A stretch of DNA of 64,000 nt from assembly GCF_000813985.1 (NCBI RefSeq), contig NZ_JWLJ01000001.1, positions 980,453 to 1,044,452 on the forward strand, read 5' to 3'. Of the stretch, positions 17,044 through 25,234 are shown one piece after another. The position numbers and the translations under genes are program-made. Positions within the stretch are counted from its first letter, which is position 1. The number at the start of each line of letters is the position of its first letter. Below the pieces are notes generated by a model, which saw nothing but the letters and a program-made list of their open reading frames with translations, searched no databases and was not told the DNA's origin. The DNA is from Ruegeria sp. ANG-R. Lineage in GTDB: Bacteria; Pseudomonadota; Alphaproteobacteria; Rhodobacterales; Rhodobacteraceae.

Positions 17044-18258
17044 ATGGCAGCAGGCAAACCCCTGACAGCAACCTTTGTCAAAAACATCACCAAGCCAGGG
17101 AAATACTTCGACAGCAACCGCTATGGCCTGTTTCTAAGAATAGACAAAGATGGCCGCAAGTATTGGGTGCAACGGATCATGATCTCTGGCAAGCGCCGCG
17201 AGATCGGCCTTGGGAACTTTCCTCTGGTCACGCTGTCGATGGCGCGGGAACAAGTGGTAGACAACAAGCGCAAGGCTCACATGGGCAATGACCCCTTGGC
17301 TGAGAAACGCAAAGCCAAAATGGATACGGATTTCGCCAGCGTTGTCGAAAAGTACCTGGAGGCCAAGCTCGCGGAATTCGACGACGAAAAGCACAAGAAG
17401 CAATGGCGTTCGACTCTGGACACATATGCAATTCCGATAATCGGACACAGGGCCGTGGAAACAATCGACGTGACGGATATCGTGACGGTTCTCAAACCGA
17501 TCTGGGAAGAGAAGACCGAAACTGCCAGCAGATTGCGCGGACGCATTGAAAAGGTCTTGTCCTGGGCAACGGTGAACGAGTTGCGCTTTGGAGATAATCC
17601 GGCCCGGTGGAACGGCAACTTGTCCGAAGTTCTGCCCAAACCCAGCAAAATTAGAACTGTCAAACATCACCCCGCACTGGCGCAGAAGGATACCGGACGC
17701 TGGTGGAACGATCTGGCAATCCGGGATGGTATGTCGATCAAGGCATTGCAATTTGCGGCCCTCACCGCGTCGCGCTCTGGCGAGATACGGGGCATGACCT
17801 GGGATGAAGTGGACTTTGAAGCGGGACACTGGACCATACCGGCAGCGCGTATGAAGGCACGGCGGCAGCACCGCGTTCCACTAACCGCCTCTATGATTGC
17901 GTTGCTACAAAAGCTGCCGCGGTTGGAGGGTTCGCCCTATGTGTTCTTTGGAGCCAAGGGAGGCATGTTGTCAGATATGGCTCTGTCCTCCGTCATGCGG
18001 AAAATGCACAAAGCCGACCTGGACAAAGGTGGTGCGGGCTACCTTGACGCCAAAAGTGGTTCACCTGCCGTTCCGCATGGACTGCGGTCTACTTTCCGGG
18101 ATTGGGCTGCCGAGGCGGGTGTCCCGCACGAAATGGCAGAACTGGCACTTGCGCATAGTGTGGACAGCATGGTTGTGCGCGCCTACCGCAGAACCGATGC
18201 CTTGGAGCGCCGCCGTAAGATGATGGTTGCTTGGGAAAAATTCTTGAAAAAAGAATAA
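17044..18258 (+). CDS. int: P4-type tyrosine site-specific integrase
   Basis: A 404-aa integrase. An N-terminal DUF4102 arm-binding domain (about 1-90: YFDSNRYGLFLRIDKDGRKYWVQRI) is followed by a core-binding domain (about 100-190) and a catalytic domain. Catalytic residues visible: Arg in SRSGEIRGM, His and Arg in HGLRSTFRDW, His in LALAHS, and the Tyr nucleophile in RAYRRTD. It catalyses insertion into and excision from tRNA-Ser at the 15-bp core. It is adjacent to the distal att copy rather than to the tRNA. All catalytic residues are present, so it looks functional. Confidence 0.95.
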   Translation: MAAGKPLTATFVKNITKPGKYFDSNRYGLFLRIDKDGRKYWVQRIMISGKRREIGLGNFPLVTLSMAREQVVDNKRKAHMGNDPLAEKRKAKMDTDFASVVEKYLEAKLAEFDDEKHKKQWRSTLDTYAIPIIGHRAVETIDVTDIVTVLKPIWEEKTETASRLRGRIEKVLSWATVNELRFGDNPARWNGNLSEVLPKPSKIRTVKHHPALAQKDTGRWWNDLAIRDGMSIKALQFAALTASRSGEIRGMTWDEVDFEAGHWTIPAARMKARRQHRVPLTASMIALLQKLPRLEGSPYVFFGAKGGMLSDMALSSVMRKMHKADLDKGGAGYLDAKSGSPAVPHGLRSTFRDWAAEAGVPHEMAELALAHSVDSMVVRAYRRTDALERRRKMMVAWEKFLKKE

Positions 18259-18581
18259 CGCAATATCAGTTGCTTAGGATTTCCGTCCAAAAAACCTGCA
18301 TTTTCCATGAATTTCCTACCTAGTCCCCCAGATCGCCATACAAGACGCTGTAATAAATAGGTTTTGCAACCTCTCCGGGGACATGTTGGCAGGTGTATTT
18401 TGCTGTGCTTATTCGGACTTACGCGGCGCTTACTGGCAGTTAGCGCTTCGTGTCGGCCCCGATGCGCCAACACCGGAACCGACGGAAAGTTAGGAATTAG
18501 AGCAATCCCTGACGTCCTCGATACTGCCGACAACGGTTCGCGTCAAAAGAAATGGCGCGACGCTCGAAGAGGCACATTGAA
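18259..18581. other. Non-coding gap between integrase and AlpA gene
   Basis: About 320 bp without a convincing gene. A small inverted pair GCGCT (18426-18430) / AGCGC (18442-18446) with an 11-bp spacer lies upstream of the AlpA gene and might be an operator for it. Nothing else is recognisable. Confidence 0.3.
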
Positions 18582-18767
18582 ATGCAAGACAAAATCTATC
18601 GCAGACCAGACGTGGAATCCCTGGTGGGTCTTTCCCGATCTACCATCTACGCCATGATTGCAGACGGAACGTTCCCAAAGCCGATCAAACTTGGGAAGCG
18701 CGCTGTAGGCTGGCGACAGTCTGATGTTTTGACCTGGCTGGAAAGCCGCTCAAACGAGGCGGCGTGA
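18582..18767 (+). CDS. AlpA-family excisionase/transcriptional regulator
   Basis: A 61-aa MerR-like winged HTH of the AlpA type. The conserved run is LVGLSRSTIYAMIADGTFP, followed by PIKLGKRAVGWRQSDVLTWLESR. AlpA proteins activate prophage or island integrase genes and can act as excision factors. GAAGAGG lies nine bases before ATG 18582; an ATG ten codons upstream lacks such a site. It begins the replication operon, and the next gene starts three bases after its stop. Confidence 0.85.
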   Translation: MQDKIYRRPDVESLVGLSRSTIYAMIADGTFPKPIKLGKRAVGWRQSDVLTWLESRSNEAA

Positions 18768-18770
18768 TCC

Positions 18771-19037
18771 ATGACAGAGCATCACGAAACATCGGCGCAC
18801 TACAAACGCGTTTTGTTTACCCTCGGTCGCTATCGCGTCGCGGTTTGCAAAGATGACCTTCAATGGCTCTTTCAGCAGCGCGTAACGGTTAGAACCTGTG
18901 CTGGAGCGCGGTGGCGCAACTTGGGCTACTGCACCACCCGAAACGCCCTTTTGCGGTTCCAGCACAGGTTTCTGGGCGTCTCATCGCCCGAACTCGCAGC
19001 GCTCCCGGACACTTTTAAAGCGGGAGGCTGGAATTAG
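18771..19037 (+). CDS. Unknown 88-aa island protein
   Basis: A short basic protein (starting MTEHHETSAHYKRVLFTLG) with a hydrophobic and aromatic centre (DDLQWLFQQR) and two cysteines (RTCAGARWRNLGYC). I do not recognise it. Its placement argues that it is real: it starts three bases after the AlpA stop, and its own TAG overlaps the primase GTG start by one base. It lies in a conserved-looking replication operon, so a small accessory or regulatory role is likely. Confidence 0.6.
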   Translation: MTEHHETSAHYKRVLFTLGRYRVAVCKDDLQWLFQQRVTVRTCAGARWRNLGYCTTRNALLRFQHRFLGVSSPELAALPDTFKAGGWN

Positions 19038-19912
19038 TGGATGCCGAAACCATCACACGCGCCCTCGGTGGACGTTGGACCGGTCGTTCAGGTACGGCTT
19101 GCTGCCCCGCACATGACGACCGCTCACCCAGCTTGAGCATCGCCAACGGGCATTCTGGTCAGCTTTTGCTGACCTGCCATGCCGGTTGCAGCTTTGTGAG
19201 CGTCCTGGATGCAATAAAAGGCATGGGATTTGTGGGCAGCAGCATAGGCTCGTCAGTCGCTAGCGACGAGGCCAACAGGCATCGTGATAACGAGCGCCGC
19301 GACAACCAACGCCGTGCAGAAATTGCAAGCAATCTCTGGCGGGAAACCAAGCCGATACAAGACACACTGGCGGAAACCTATCTACGCAAACGGGGTATTA
19401 CCTGCGAGCTTCCCGCAAGCCTTCGCTTTCACGGCGATTGCTGGCATCCGGCGGCCAGAAGGCTCCCAGCGCTTGTCGGCAATGTGGCAGGTAGTGGATC
19501 GTATGCCGTACACCGAACCTACCTAAGCCAAAACGGCATGGGCAAATCCGAGTATACCCCGGGTAAGGCTATGCTCGGGGCGACAAAAGGCGGTGCGGTT
19601 CGGCTTACCCATACCCCGGGTAGGCTGGTGGTCGCAGAAGGCATCGAAACCGGGCTGTCGCTGCTCTCCGGTCTGATGGACGGACCCATAGAAGTTTGGG
19701 CGGCGCTGAGCGCCAGCGGAATAAAATCCCTGCACCTGCCAGATCATCCCGGCGAATTGGTGATTGCGCCCGATGGCGACGCCGTTGGCCGGGAAGCCGG
19801 GCAAGTGCTGGCACATCGTGCCTATGCCTTGGGTTGGCGTATCTCATTGCTGCCTGCCCCTGATGGCTATGACTGGAACGACGTACTGACGGGGAAGGCA
19901 AAAGCGCAATGA
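19037..19912 (+). CDS. CHC2 zinc-finger and Toprim primase
   Basis: A 291-aa protein. The N-terminal CHC2-type zinc finger (CCPAHDDRSPSLSI then LLTCHAGC, residues about 22-55) is followed by a linker helix region (DTLAETYLRKRGI) and a C-terminal Toprim domain. The Toprim glutamate is in VVAEGIETGLSLL, and the Asp motif is IAPDGDAVGREA near 240. This is the layout of phage and satellite primases that start replication of the excised element. Translation starts at a GTG overlapping the previous stop, and its TGA overlaps the next ATG, so it is translationally coupled on both sides. Confidence 0.9.
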   Translation: MDAETITRALGGRWTGRSGTACCPAHDDRSPSLSIANGHSGQLLLTCHAGCSFVSVLDAIKGMGFVGSSIGSSVASDEANRHRDNERRDNQRRAEIASNLWRETKPIQDTLAETYLRKRGITCELPASLRFHGDCWHPAARRLPALVGNVAGSGSYAVHRTYLSQNGMGKSEYTPGKAMLGATKGGAVRLTHTPGRLVVAEGIETGLSLLSGLMDGPIEVWAALSASGIKSLHLPDHPGELVIAPDGDAVGREAGQVLAHRAYALGWRISLLPAPDGYDWNDVLTGKAKAQ

Positions 19913-21408
19913 CGATCCATCCAAAAGAAGAGAGTTTTGCGCCGGATTGGCCGGAACCGGCTTCGCGGTTCTTGCGGGATGAACGCGCCGCTGCGCCCAG
20001 GCTGCCCTTGGAGGAGGTCTTTGGACCAAAATGGGCGCAATGGATCACCGTCGCGGCTGAAGCCAAGTCATCACCAACGGATTACATTGTGGCCGCCCTG
20101 TTGGCAGTCGCCGGATCATTGATTGGAAACACCCGTTGGGTGTCTCCCTGGGCAGGCTGGTCGGAGCCCCCAATTCTGTGGACGATGGCAATTGGCCTGC
20201 CATCCAGCGGCAAATCTCCTGGTTTGGATGCGGTTCTAACCCCGCTGCGGAAGACTGAGCAGGAACTCCGCAAGACGTCCGAAGGCGAACTCGCTCAATG
20301 GCGCGAGGCGGCAGAGGTCGCCAAGATTGCGGAAAGCACGTGGAAAGAAGCAACCAAGGCCGCGATCAAAGACGGGTCCACACCGCCGGAGCGGCCCGAC
20401 GCGGCCAATCCTGGTCAAGAACCGTTCCTACCGCGTCTCTGCGTAGCTGACGGCACCGTAGAACGCCTAGCCGTGATCCTGGAAAAGCAGGCGCGCGGCA
20501 CTTTGGCGGCACGGGATGAGTTGGCCGGTTGGCTGCAAGGCATGACACGCTATTCCGGCGGCGGATCAGATCGACCTTTCTGGCTCGAAGCTTATGGCGG
20601 TCGCGCCTATACGGTCGAACGTATGGGGCGTGATCCCGTATACATAGACCGGCTGTCCATTGGCGTGGTTGGTGGAATCCAGCCGGACAAATTGAACGGG
20701 TTGCTGATCAATTCTGACGATGATGGCTTGTTGGCGCGGTTCACACCGATTTGGCCCGACCCCGTTCCGATACAGCGTCCACGATCCATTCCTGATGATG
20801 CGTTCATAGAACGTGCGCTCACCAGACTCCTATCCTTAGTTATGGTAACGGACGAATTTGACGTCACGCGGCCTTGGCTCATCCCTTTCACTGAAGAAGC
20901 CCGCGACCACCTCGATACGTTACGTAGCTATGTAAGGGACTTGGAGGCAAAAGCAGACGGATTGTTGCTCTCGTATATAGGTAAGCTCCCTGGCATGACT
21001 ATTCGGCTTGCCCTGCTGCTGTCTTACCTGGATTGGGCAACAGGGATCGAAGACGAGACGCATCAGATCACGGCAGCCGATTTTGAGCGGGCAGCGTTGT
21101 TTGTCACGTCCTACGCGTTGCCGATGGCGCAGCGCGCTTATGCAGGTGCGTCGCTATCCAAAACCGAACGGGCTGCACGGCGGTTGGCGGCATTAATTCG
21201 GGAGCAAGCCTGGGAGCGCTTCACATCACGCGAGGTCTTACGGCTGGATCGGTCGGGATTGGCAACTGCAGGAGAATTAAACCCAGCTCTCAAGGCGCTG
21301 GAAGAAGGCGATATTATCCGATTGGTAGAGCAACCATCAGGCGCAGCAGGTGGGCGGCGGTCACGGCTCTACATCGTCAATCCGGTGATCCACCAGGCAC
21401 CACAGTGA
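19909..21408 (+). CDS. DUF3987 replication-associated protein
   Basis: A 499-aa DUF3987 protein. After about 90 residues comes IVAALLAVAGSLIGNTRW and the P-loop-like WTMAIGLPSSGKSPGLDAVL, then a conserved RDELAGWLQGM block, SIGVVGGIQPDKL, and the DDGLLARF motif. The C-terminal 90 residues look like a winged helix (EQAWERFTSREVLRLDRSG). The family is found beside primases in phages and islands and is thought to act as a helicase-like partner. The ATGA overlap couples it to the primase gene. Confidence 0.85.
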   Translation: MTIHPKEESFAPDWPEPASRFLRDERAAAPRLPLEEVFGPKWAQWITVAAEAKSSPTDYIVAALLAVAGSLIGNTRWVSPWAGWSEPPILWTMAIGLPSSGKSPGLDAVLTPLRKTEQELRKTSEGELAQWREAAEVAKIAESTWKEATKAAIKDGSTPPERPDAANPGQEPFLPRLCVADGTVERLAVILEKQARGTLAARDELAGWLQGMTRYSGGGSDRPFWLEAYGGRAYTVERMGRDPVYIDRLSIGVVGGIQPDKLNGLLINSDDDGLLARFTPIWPDPVPIQRPRSIPDDAFIERALTRLLSLVMVTDEFDVTRPWLIPFTEEARDHLDTLRSYVRDLEAKADGLLLSYIGKLPGMTIRLALLLSYLDWATGIEDETHQITAADFERAALFVTSYALPMAQRAYAGASLSKTERAARRLAALIREQAWERFTSREVLRLDRSGLATAGELNPALKALEEGDIIRLVEQPSGAAGGRRSRLYIVNPVIHQAPQ

Positions 21409-21416
21409 CTTGCCCA

Positions 21417-21530
21417 ATGACAAAACCGACAAAACCGACAAAACTGACAGAACTGACAGAACTCATGCTCGAGCAGGTTTTGTCGGTTGTGTCGGTTTTG
21501 TCAACCGCAAGAAAACATGAACCTTTCTAG
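21417..21530 (+). CDS. Possible 37-aa peptide encoded by the 9-bp repeat array
   Basis: ATG 21417 opens a 37-codon frame starting MTKPTKPTKLTELTELM, written entirely by the 9-bp repeats in phase (TKP, TKL, TEL units). Its stop TAG falls at the IS insertion point, so an older, longer frame may have been cut. It may equally be a by-product of a 9-bp array, which is divisible by three. No clear ribosome site. Listed because position and phase are suggestive. Confidence 0.25.
   Translation: MTKPTKPTKLTELTELMLEQVLSVVSVLSTARKHEPF
21419..21502. repeat. Inverted array of 9-bp iteron-like repeats
   Basis: Five tandem 9-mers on the plus strand (GACAAAACC twice, GACAAAACT, GACAGAACT twice; 21419-21463). 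After a 12-bp spacer with CTCGAG there are three units in opposite orientation (GGTTTTGTC, GGTTGTGTC, GGTTTTGTC; 21476-21502). The outer 27 bp on each side can pair with two mismatches. The array directly follows the primase-DUF3987 operon, so a replication origin or initiator-binding region is plausible; a giant terminator hairpin is the alternative. Confidence 0.7.
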
Positions 21531-22360
21531 GCTCAGGACCCATTGAATTCCGCTAGGCGGCATGATTCACGGTTCAAAAACGAGCGGTGAACATGTCTGA
21601 TCTTTTCTGGCTGGCGGATGCGCAAATGGCGTGTTTTGAGCCTTTTTTCCCGAAGTCCCACGGCAAACCTCGCGCTGATGGCGGGCGCGTATTGAGCGGG
21701 ATTATCTTCATCAATCGCAATGACTTACGTTGGCGTGACGCGCCAAATGCCTATGGTACGTACATGACCCTGTACAACCGCTGGAAGCGCTGGAGCGACA
21801 AGGGCATCTTCGCGCAGAGGATGGTCGGTCTGGCTGCCGAGCATGTCGAGACAAAGACCGTCATGATCAACGCCACCTATCACAAAGCGCATCGCACGGC
21901 ATCCAGCCTCGCGGTGAAAAACGGGGACGTGGACGCCTGATCGGGCGCACGAAAGGCGGCATAAACACCAAGCTGCACGCCATCTGCGACAGCGAGTGCC
22001 GCCCTCTGAACCTGTTTGTGACCGCCGGTCAGGTTAGCAATTACATCGGCGCGCGGGCATTGCTGAGCAGCCTGCCGGATCTCGATTGGCTGCTTGGAGA
22101 TCGTGGCTATGACATCGATTGGTTCAGAGAAGTGTTGAAAGACAAAGGGATACGGCCCTGCATCCCAGGTCGCAAGCAACGCAAGACAAGCGTAAGGTAC
22201 GGCAAGCGCCGGTACAAACGACGCAACCGCATTGAGATCATGTTCGGCAGGCTCAAAGACTGGCGACGGGTAGCAACGCGATACGACAGATGTCCAAAGG
22301 TCTTCCTCTCAGCCATCGCTCTTGCGGCAACCGTCATTTACTGACTATGTGTCCTGACCC
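21530..22360 (+). mobile_element. IS5-family (IS427-group-like) insertion sequence
   Basis: An 831-bp element. Terminal inverted repeats TAGGCTCAGGACCCATTG (21528-21545) and, at the right end, TAGGGTCAGGACACATAG read inward (22345-22362) match at 15 of 18 positions. They include a TA on each side that would be the target duplication. One transposase is encoded in two overlapping frames. It is inserted between the 9-bp repeat array and the acyltransferase gene, so it postdates the island's replication module. Confidence 0.85.
21587..22344 (+). CDS. IS5-family transposase in two frames, first catalytic Asp replaced
   Basis: The first frame (21587-21940, 117 aa) ends VKNGDVDA-stop. A -1 shift near AAAAAC (21917-21922) would continue as KRGRGRLIGRTKGG into the second half, which ends at 22344. 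Programmed -1 shifting is known for this IS group. The DDE core shows the second Asp in WLLGDRGYD and the Glu in RNRIEIMFGRLKD. The motif normally read as MIDATY is MINATY (Asn95, codon 21869-21871), so the first catalytic Asp is missing. The copy is probably inactive unless complemented. Confidence 0.8.
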
Positions 22361-22374
22361 TAATAGTTGCGAGA

Positions 22375-24414
22375 CTAATTAGTAGCTGAGCCCACCGAAA
22401 TTATCTTGTCGATTTGATCAACAATTCTGTTATTTATTTGGTCGGCCAATATCCAATTTGGGTGGTTACTATCAGTATAAAATAGTTGCTTGCTGTCATG
22501 GGCGTAGCACCATCCCTCCAACTTATACTTACAAAGAAACTCATGGGGGTAGATTCTCTGCTCATCTGGAATAGAGATCTGATCCAGTACCTCGAACGAC
22601 TTGGCCGCTCGTTCCCGAAACATTTGCTCGGATACTTTTAGCGGTTCGTTCTCCATTACGCGCTCCAGTTTTCCGGGGAACACAGGACGAATTCGGTCTA
22701 AAAAATATCGCTGCGCATGAACGCCCAACTCTGGCATCGGATAGACAATTATCAACTCAGAGACCTGCGAAATGCGGTCCAACGTACGAGTGAGATTCTG
22801 TTCACGGCTACCCGAGATAACATGCTTAAAAGGTGGCCCTGCTTCGATTCTACCGGGTCCGCCGTCGTAACGAACTCCGGATAGATACACGGGTGTCCGG
22901 GCAAAATATATCACGATTAAACGCTCTCTTCTTCCCATATCCTCAACGGTTTGAAGACGTTCTTGAACACGCTCAAAGGTACATGTTTTTCGCCCCTTAA
23001 TGGAAAATCCAAGTATTATTGGACAGCCACTAGTGGTGATTTGAATGAATTTTCCGATGTCGCGAGACAAAAGCTTGTTATAAAGATCGCTCGATAAGCT
23101 ATCTGCATGACTGTCTCCAACAATCATCACAGACACGGGCTCACTCGGGTCAATATCAAAAGTGCAAACGTCTTTAGGGTGGTTATGGCATCGTTTGCCA
23201 TCATTCTCTAGTGTTCGGTAGCCAACTTCTCCTGCATAGGGCCTCAAAGCTTGAGGTACACGAAATGCAAAACCTCCAAAATAGACCGTCATAGCGCTAA
23301 AGCTCAGCACTAACGCAAGGCTAAAACTGAGACATAATGCAAAGGCACGACGGGGAATGAGATCGCGATTTCTAAACGGTTTTTCAACATACCGATAGCT
23401 CAAAATAGAGAATACAATCGTAATGGCGACCCAAACTAACTTATCCAATAGGTCCTGCTGACCGCTGAGCATTCGCCCGAAAGAAAACACCGGGAAATGC
23501 CACAGATAGAGAGAATAACTAATTAGACCTATTGCAATCGCGGGGCGTGATGACATCAACCGTCCTAAAATACCGCGCTCCGAACCAAATGCTAAAATCA
23601 AGGATGTGCCCATCACCGACGAGACAGTGATAAAGCCTGGATGTTGAGCAATCGAATGGACTAAAAAGAGCGGCAAAATGATCATCCCTGCTCCCAAGGC
23701 GGCGAAAGCATCATACCATTTTGTTTGAAATCTTAGTTTACGTAAAAAATTCAGTTTTTCACTATAAGCCACAATCGAACCCGCCAGAAGTTCCCAACCT
23801 CTGGTGAATGGAAGAAAAAAACTTAGGTCTGGATCAGTTCTTGTAAAGTAGATCGCCGAGACAAAACTGGCGATTAAAAGCCCAATTAGCCAAGCAAAAA
23901 GTAGCTTACGTTGCCATAGAAACAGAGCAAGAAGTAGCAATGGAAAAACAAGATAAAACTGTTCTTCAACAGCCAAACTCCAAGTGTGGAGGAACGGTTC
24001 CAGAAGCGCGTCATCGGCTCCGTACTCCGTAGTTTCGAAATAGAAGAAAAAATTCGAAATGAATAGGAAAGTCGCTAAGACACTTGAACTTAAATCCACA
24101 TAGTCGGCAGGTAGAAGAAAAAACCAGCTAATGCACAACGTGGCTATACTAACAGCTATTAACGCAGGTAAAATCCTGCGAGCCCGCCGAGCATAGAAGG
24201 CTGCAAGGTCAATCCGCCCGTTTTCTTGAAGTTCAATGAAAAGAATCTTTGAGATCAGATAGCCGCTGATCACGAAGAATATATCCACTCCAAAGAAGCC
24301 GCCGCCAAAGAGCGGTCGGTCAAAGAGCTCCAACTTTGCGTGGTACAAAATGACGGAGACAACGGCAACTGCCCGTAATCCGTCTATTTCTTTTCGATAG
24401 TGGATCAAATTCAC
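22375..24414 (-). CDS. Acyltransferase-3/SGNH O-acetyltransferase of surface polysaccharide (OafA-like)
   Basis: A 679-aa membrane enzyme. The N-terminal acyltransferase-3 domain (about 1-370) has ten or so helices, the DGLRAVAVVSVILYHA motif with His25, FFVISGYLIS, RRARRILPA and the WSLAVEEQFY motif. A C-terminal periplasmic SGNH hydrolase-like domain has GDSHADSL (Ser nucleophile) and DSNHPN (catalytic Asp-His). Such proteins move acetyl groups across the inner membrane onto O-antigen or other glycans. The gene is visibly AT-richer than its surroundings and unlike host codon use, pointing to separate acquisition. It lies within the island, on the opposite strand to the replication genes. 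Confidence 0.9.
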   Translation of the reverse strand: MNLIHYRKEIDGLRAVAVVSVILYHAKLELFDRPLFGGGFFGVDIFFVISGYLISKILFIELQENGRIDLAAFYARRARRILPALIAVSIATLCISWFFLLPADYVDLSSSVLATFLFISNFFFYFETTEYGADDALLEPFLHTWSLAVEEQFYLVFPLLLLALFLWQRKLLFAWLIGLLIASFVSAIYFTRTDPDLSFFLPFTRGWELLAGSIVAYSEKLNFLRKLRFQTKWYDAFAALGAGMIILPLFLVHSIAQHPGFITVSSVMGTSLILAFGSERGILGRLMSSRPAIAIGLISYSLYLWHFPVFSFGRMLSGQQDLLDKLVWVAITIVFSILSYRYVEKPFRNRDLIPRRAFALCLSFSLALVLSFSAMTVYFGGFAFRVPQALRPYAGEVGYRTLENDGKRCHNHPKDVCTFDIDPSEPVSVMIVGDSHADSLSSDLYNKLLSRDIGKFIQITTSGCPIILGFSIKGRKTCTFERVQERLQTVEDMGRRERLIVIYFARTPVYLSGVRYDGGPGRIEAGPPFKHVISGSREQNLTRTLDRISQVSELIIVYPMPELGVHAQRYFLDRIRPVFPGKLERVMENEPLKVSEQMFRERAAKSFEVLDQISIPDEQRIYPHEFLCKYKLEGWCYAHDSKQLFYTDSNHPNWILADQINNRIVDQIDKIISVGSATN

Positions 24415-24487
24415 ACCGCTGTCAGGTGAGGCAGAACCAAACTGTCATTGCAGTTCTCACAGTTTAGCAGCCCAATTTGCCCATTGC

Positions 24488-24988
24488 TTAACACGAAGAG
24501 GACGAGAGCGGGGCCGCATAATATTTCGCCTCTGTCCCGGTGCTACCGAAGTTGCGCCATGCGCAGTATCCGTTCTCGACCAGATCATCATATTCTTGAG
24601 CTATCCGAGACAACCGATCTGCATCATATACCGAAGGGAAAATCGCTAGTCCAAATGTTCTTAAGCTTTCTAGCACTCTTTCCTGAGATACGGGCTGATT
24701 GAAGGTAATTGCTTCTAGGCACGTTTTCTCGTCCATACTGATCGACTTAGCGCGCTCGATCCGGGCGGAAATCTGAGCCAAAAGCTCCGTTTCATTGCAG
24801 GCTACAGAAGCTCTTTCGCTGCCAGCAAGTTCGCTTTTTTCACTACTAGCTTGAGCATTGCAAGTCACTCGTTCTACCAATGGGTCGGATAGCGAGATGA
24901 CTTTTGGCCTCTCTACGGCGTGTGTCCCTTCTGGCGGCTTTTCCACAGAGGTTGCCGGTGACTTCTTTTGAAAAATTTTCAAAACCAT
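24488..24988 (-). pseudogene. Truncated PhyH-like (phytanoyl-CoA dioxygenase-type) gene
   Basis: A 166-aa frame. The first 100 residues are low-complexity and charged. Residues about 118-150 (LRTFGLAIFPSVYDADRLS then IAQEYDDLVENG) resemble the N-terminal start of PhyH-type Fe(II)/2-oxoglutarate oxygenases. It stops soon after (YYAAPLSSSSC), before any of the His-x-Asp/His iron ligands of that family. It is probably a remnant cut by recombination at the acyltransferase side. The family call is weak, and a real short protein remains possible. Confidence 0.4.
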
Positions 24989-25234
24989 ATCTACGCCTTT
25001 TGACTCAACCTATCCAAAGCAGCGCTAAACACATTACGTGATCAAAGCCAAGAAATTTCTCAGTTCAAAGCTGTAAGGTAATTCTTCTATCCCCCAGTTA
25101 TCGCAATCTGTTCGCACATCGCTACCGCTTAAGTGGATGCACTCCACACAGTTGCGTTAGGGCGGATTAATTGGGGGACATTCGCCTCGCACGAACAAAA
25201 AAATCAATTAAAACCAATAGTTAACAAGTTCTAA

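Noticed and set aside
21419..21502. CRISPR array
   Set aside because: The repeats are 9 bp, contiguous and without spacers, and no cas genes are in the window.
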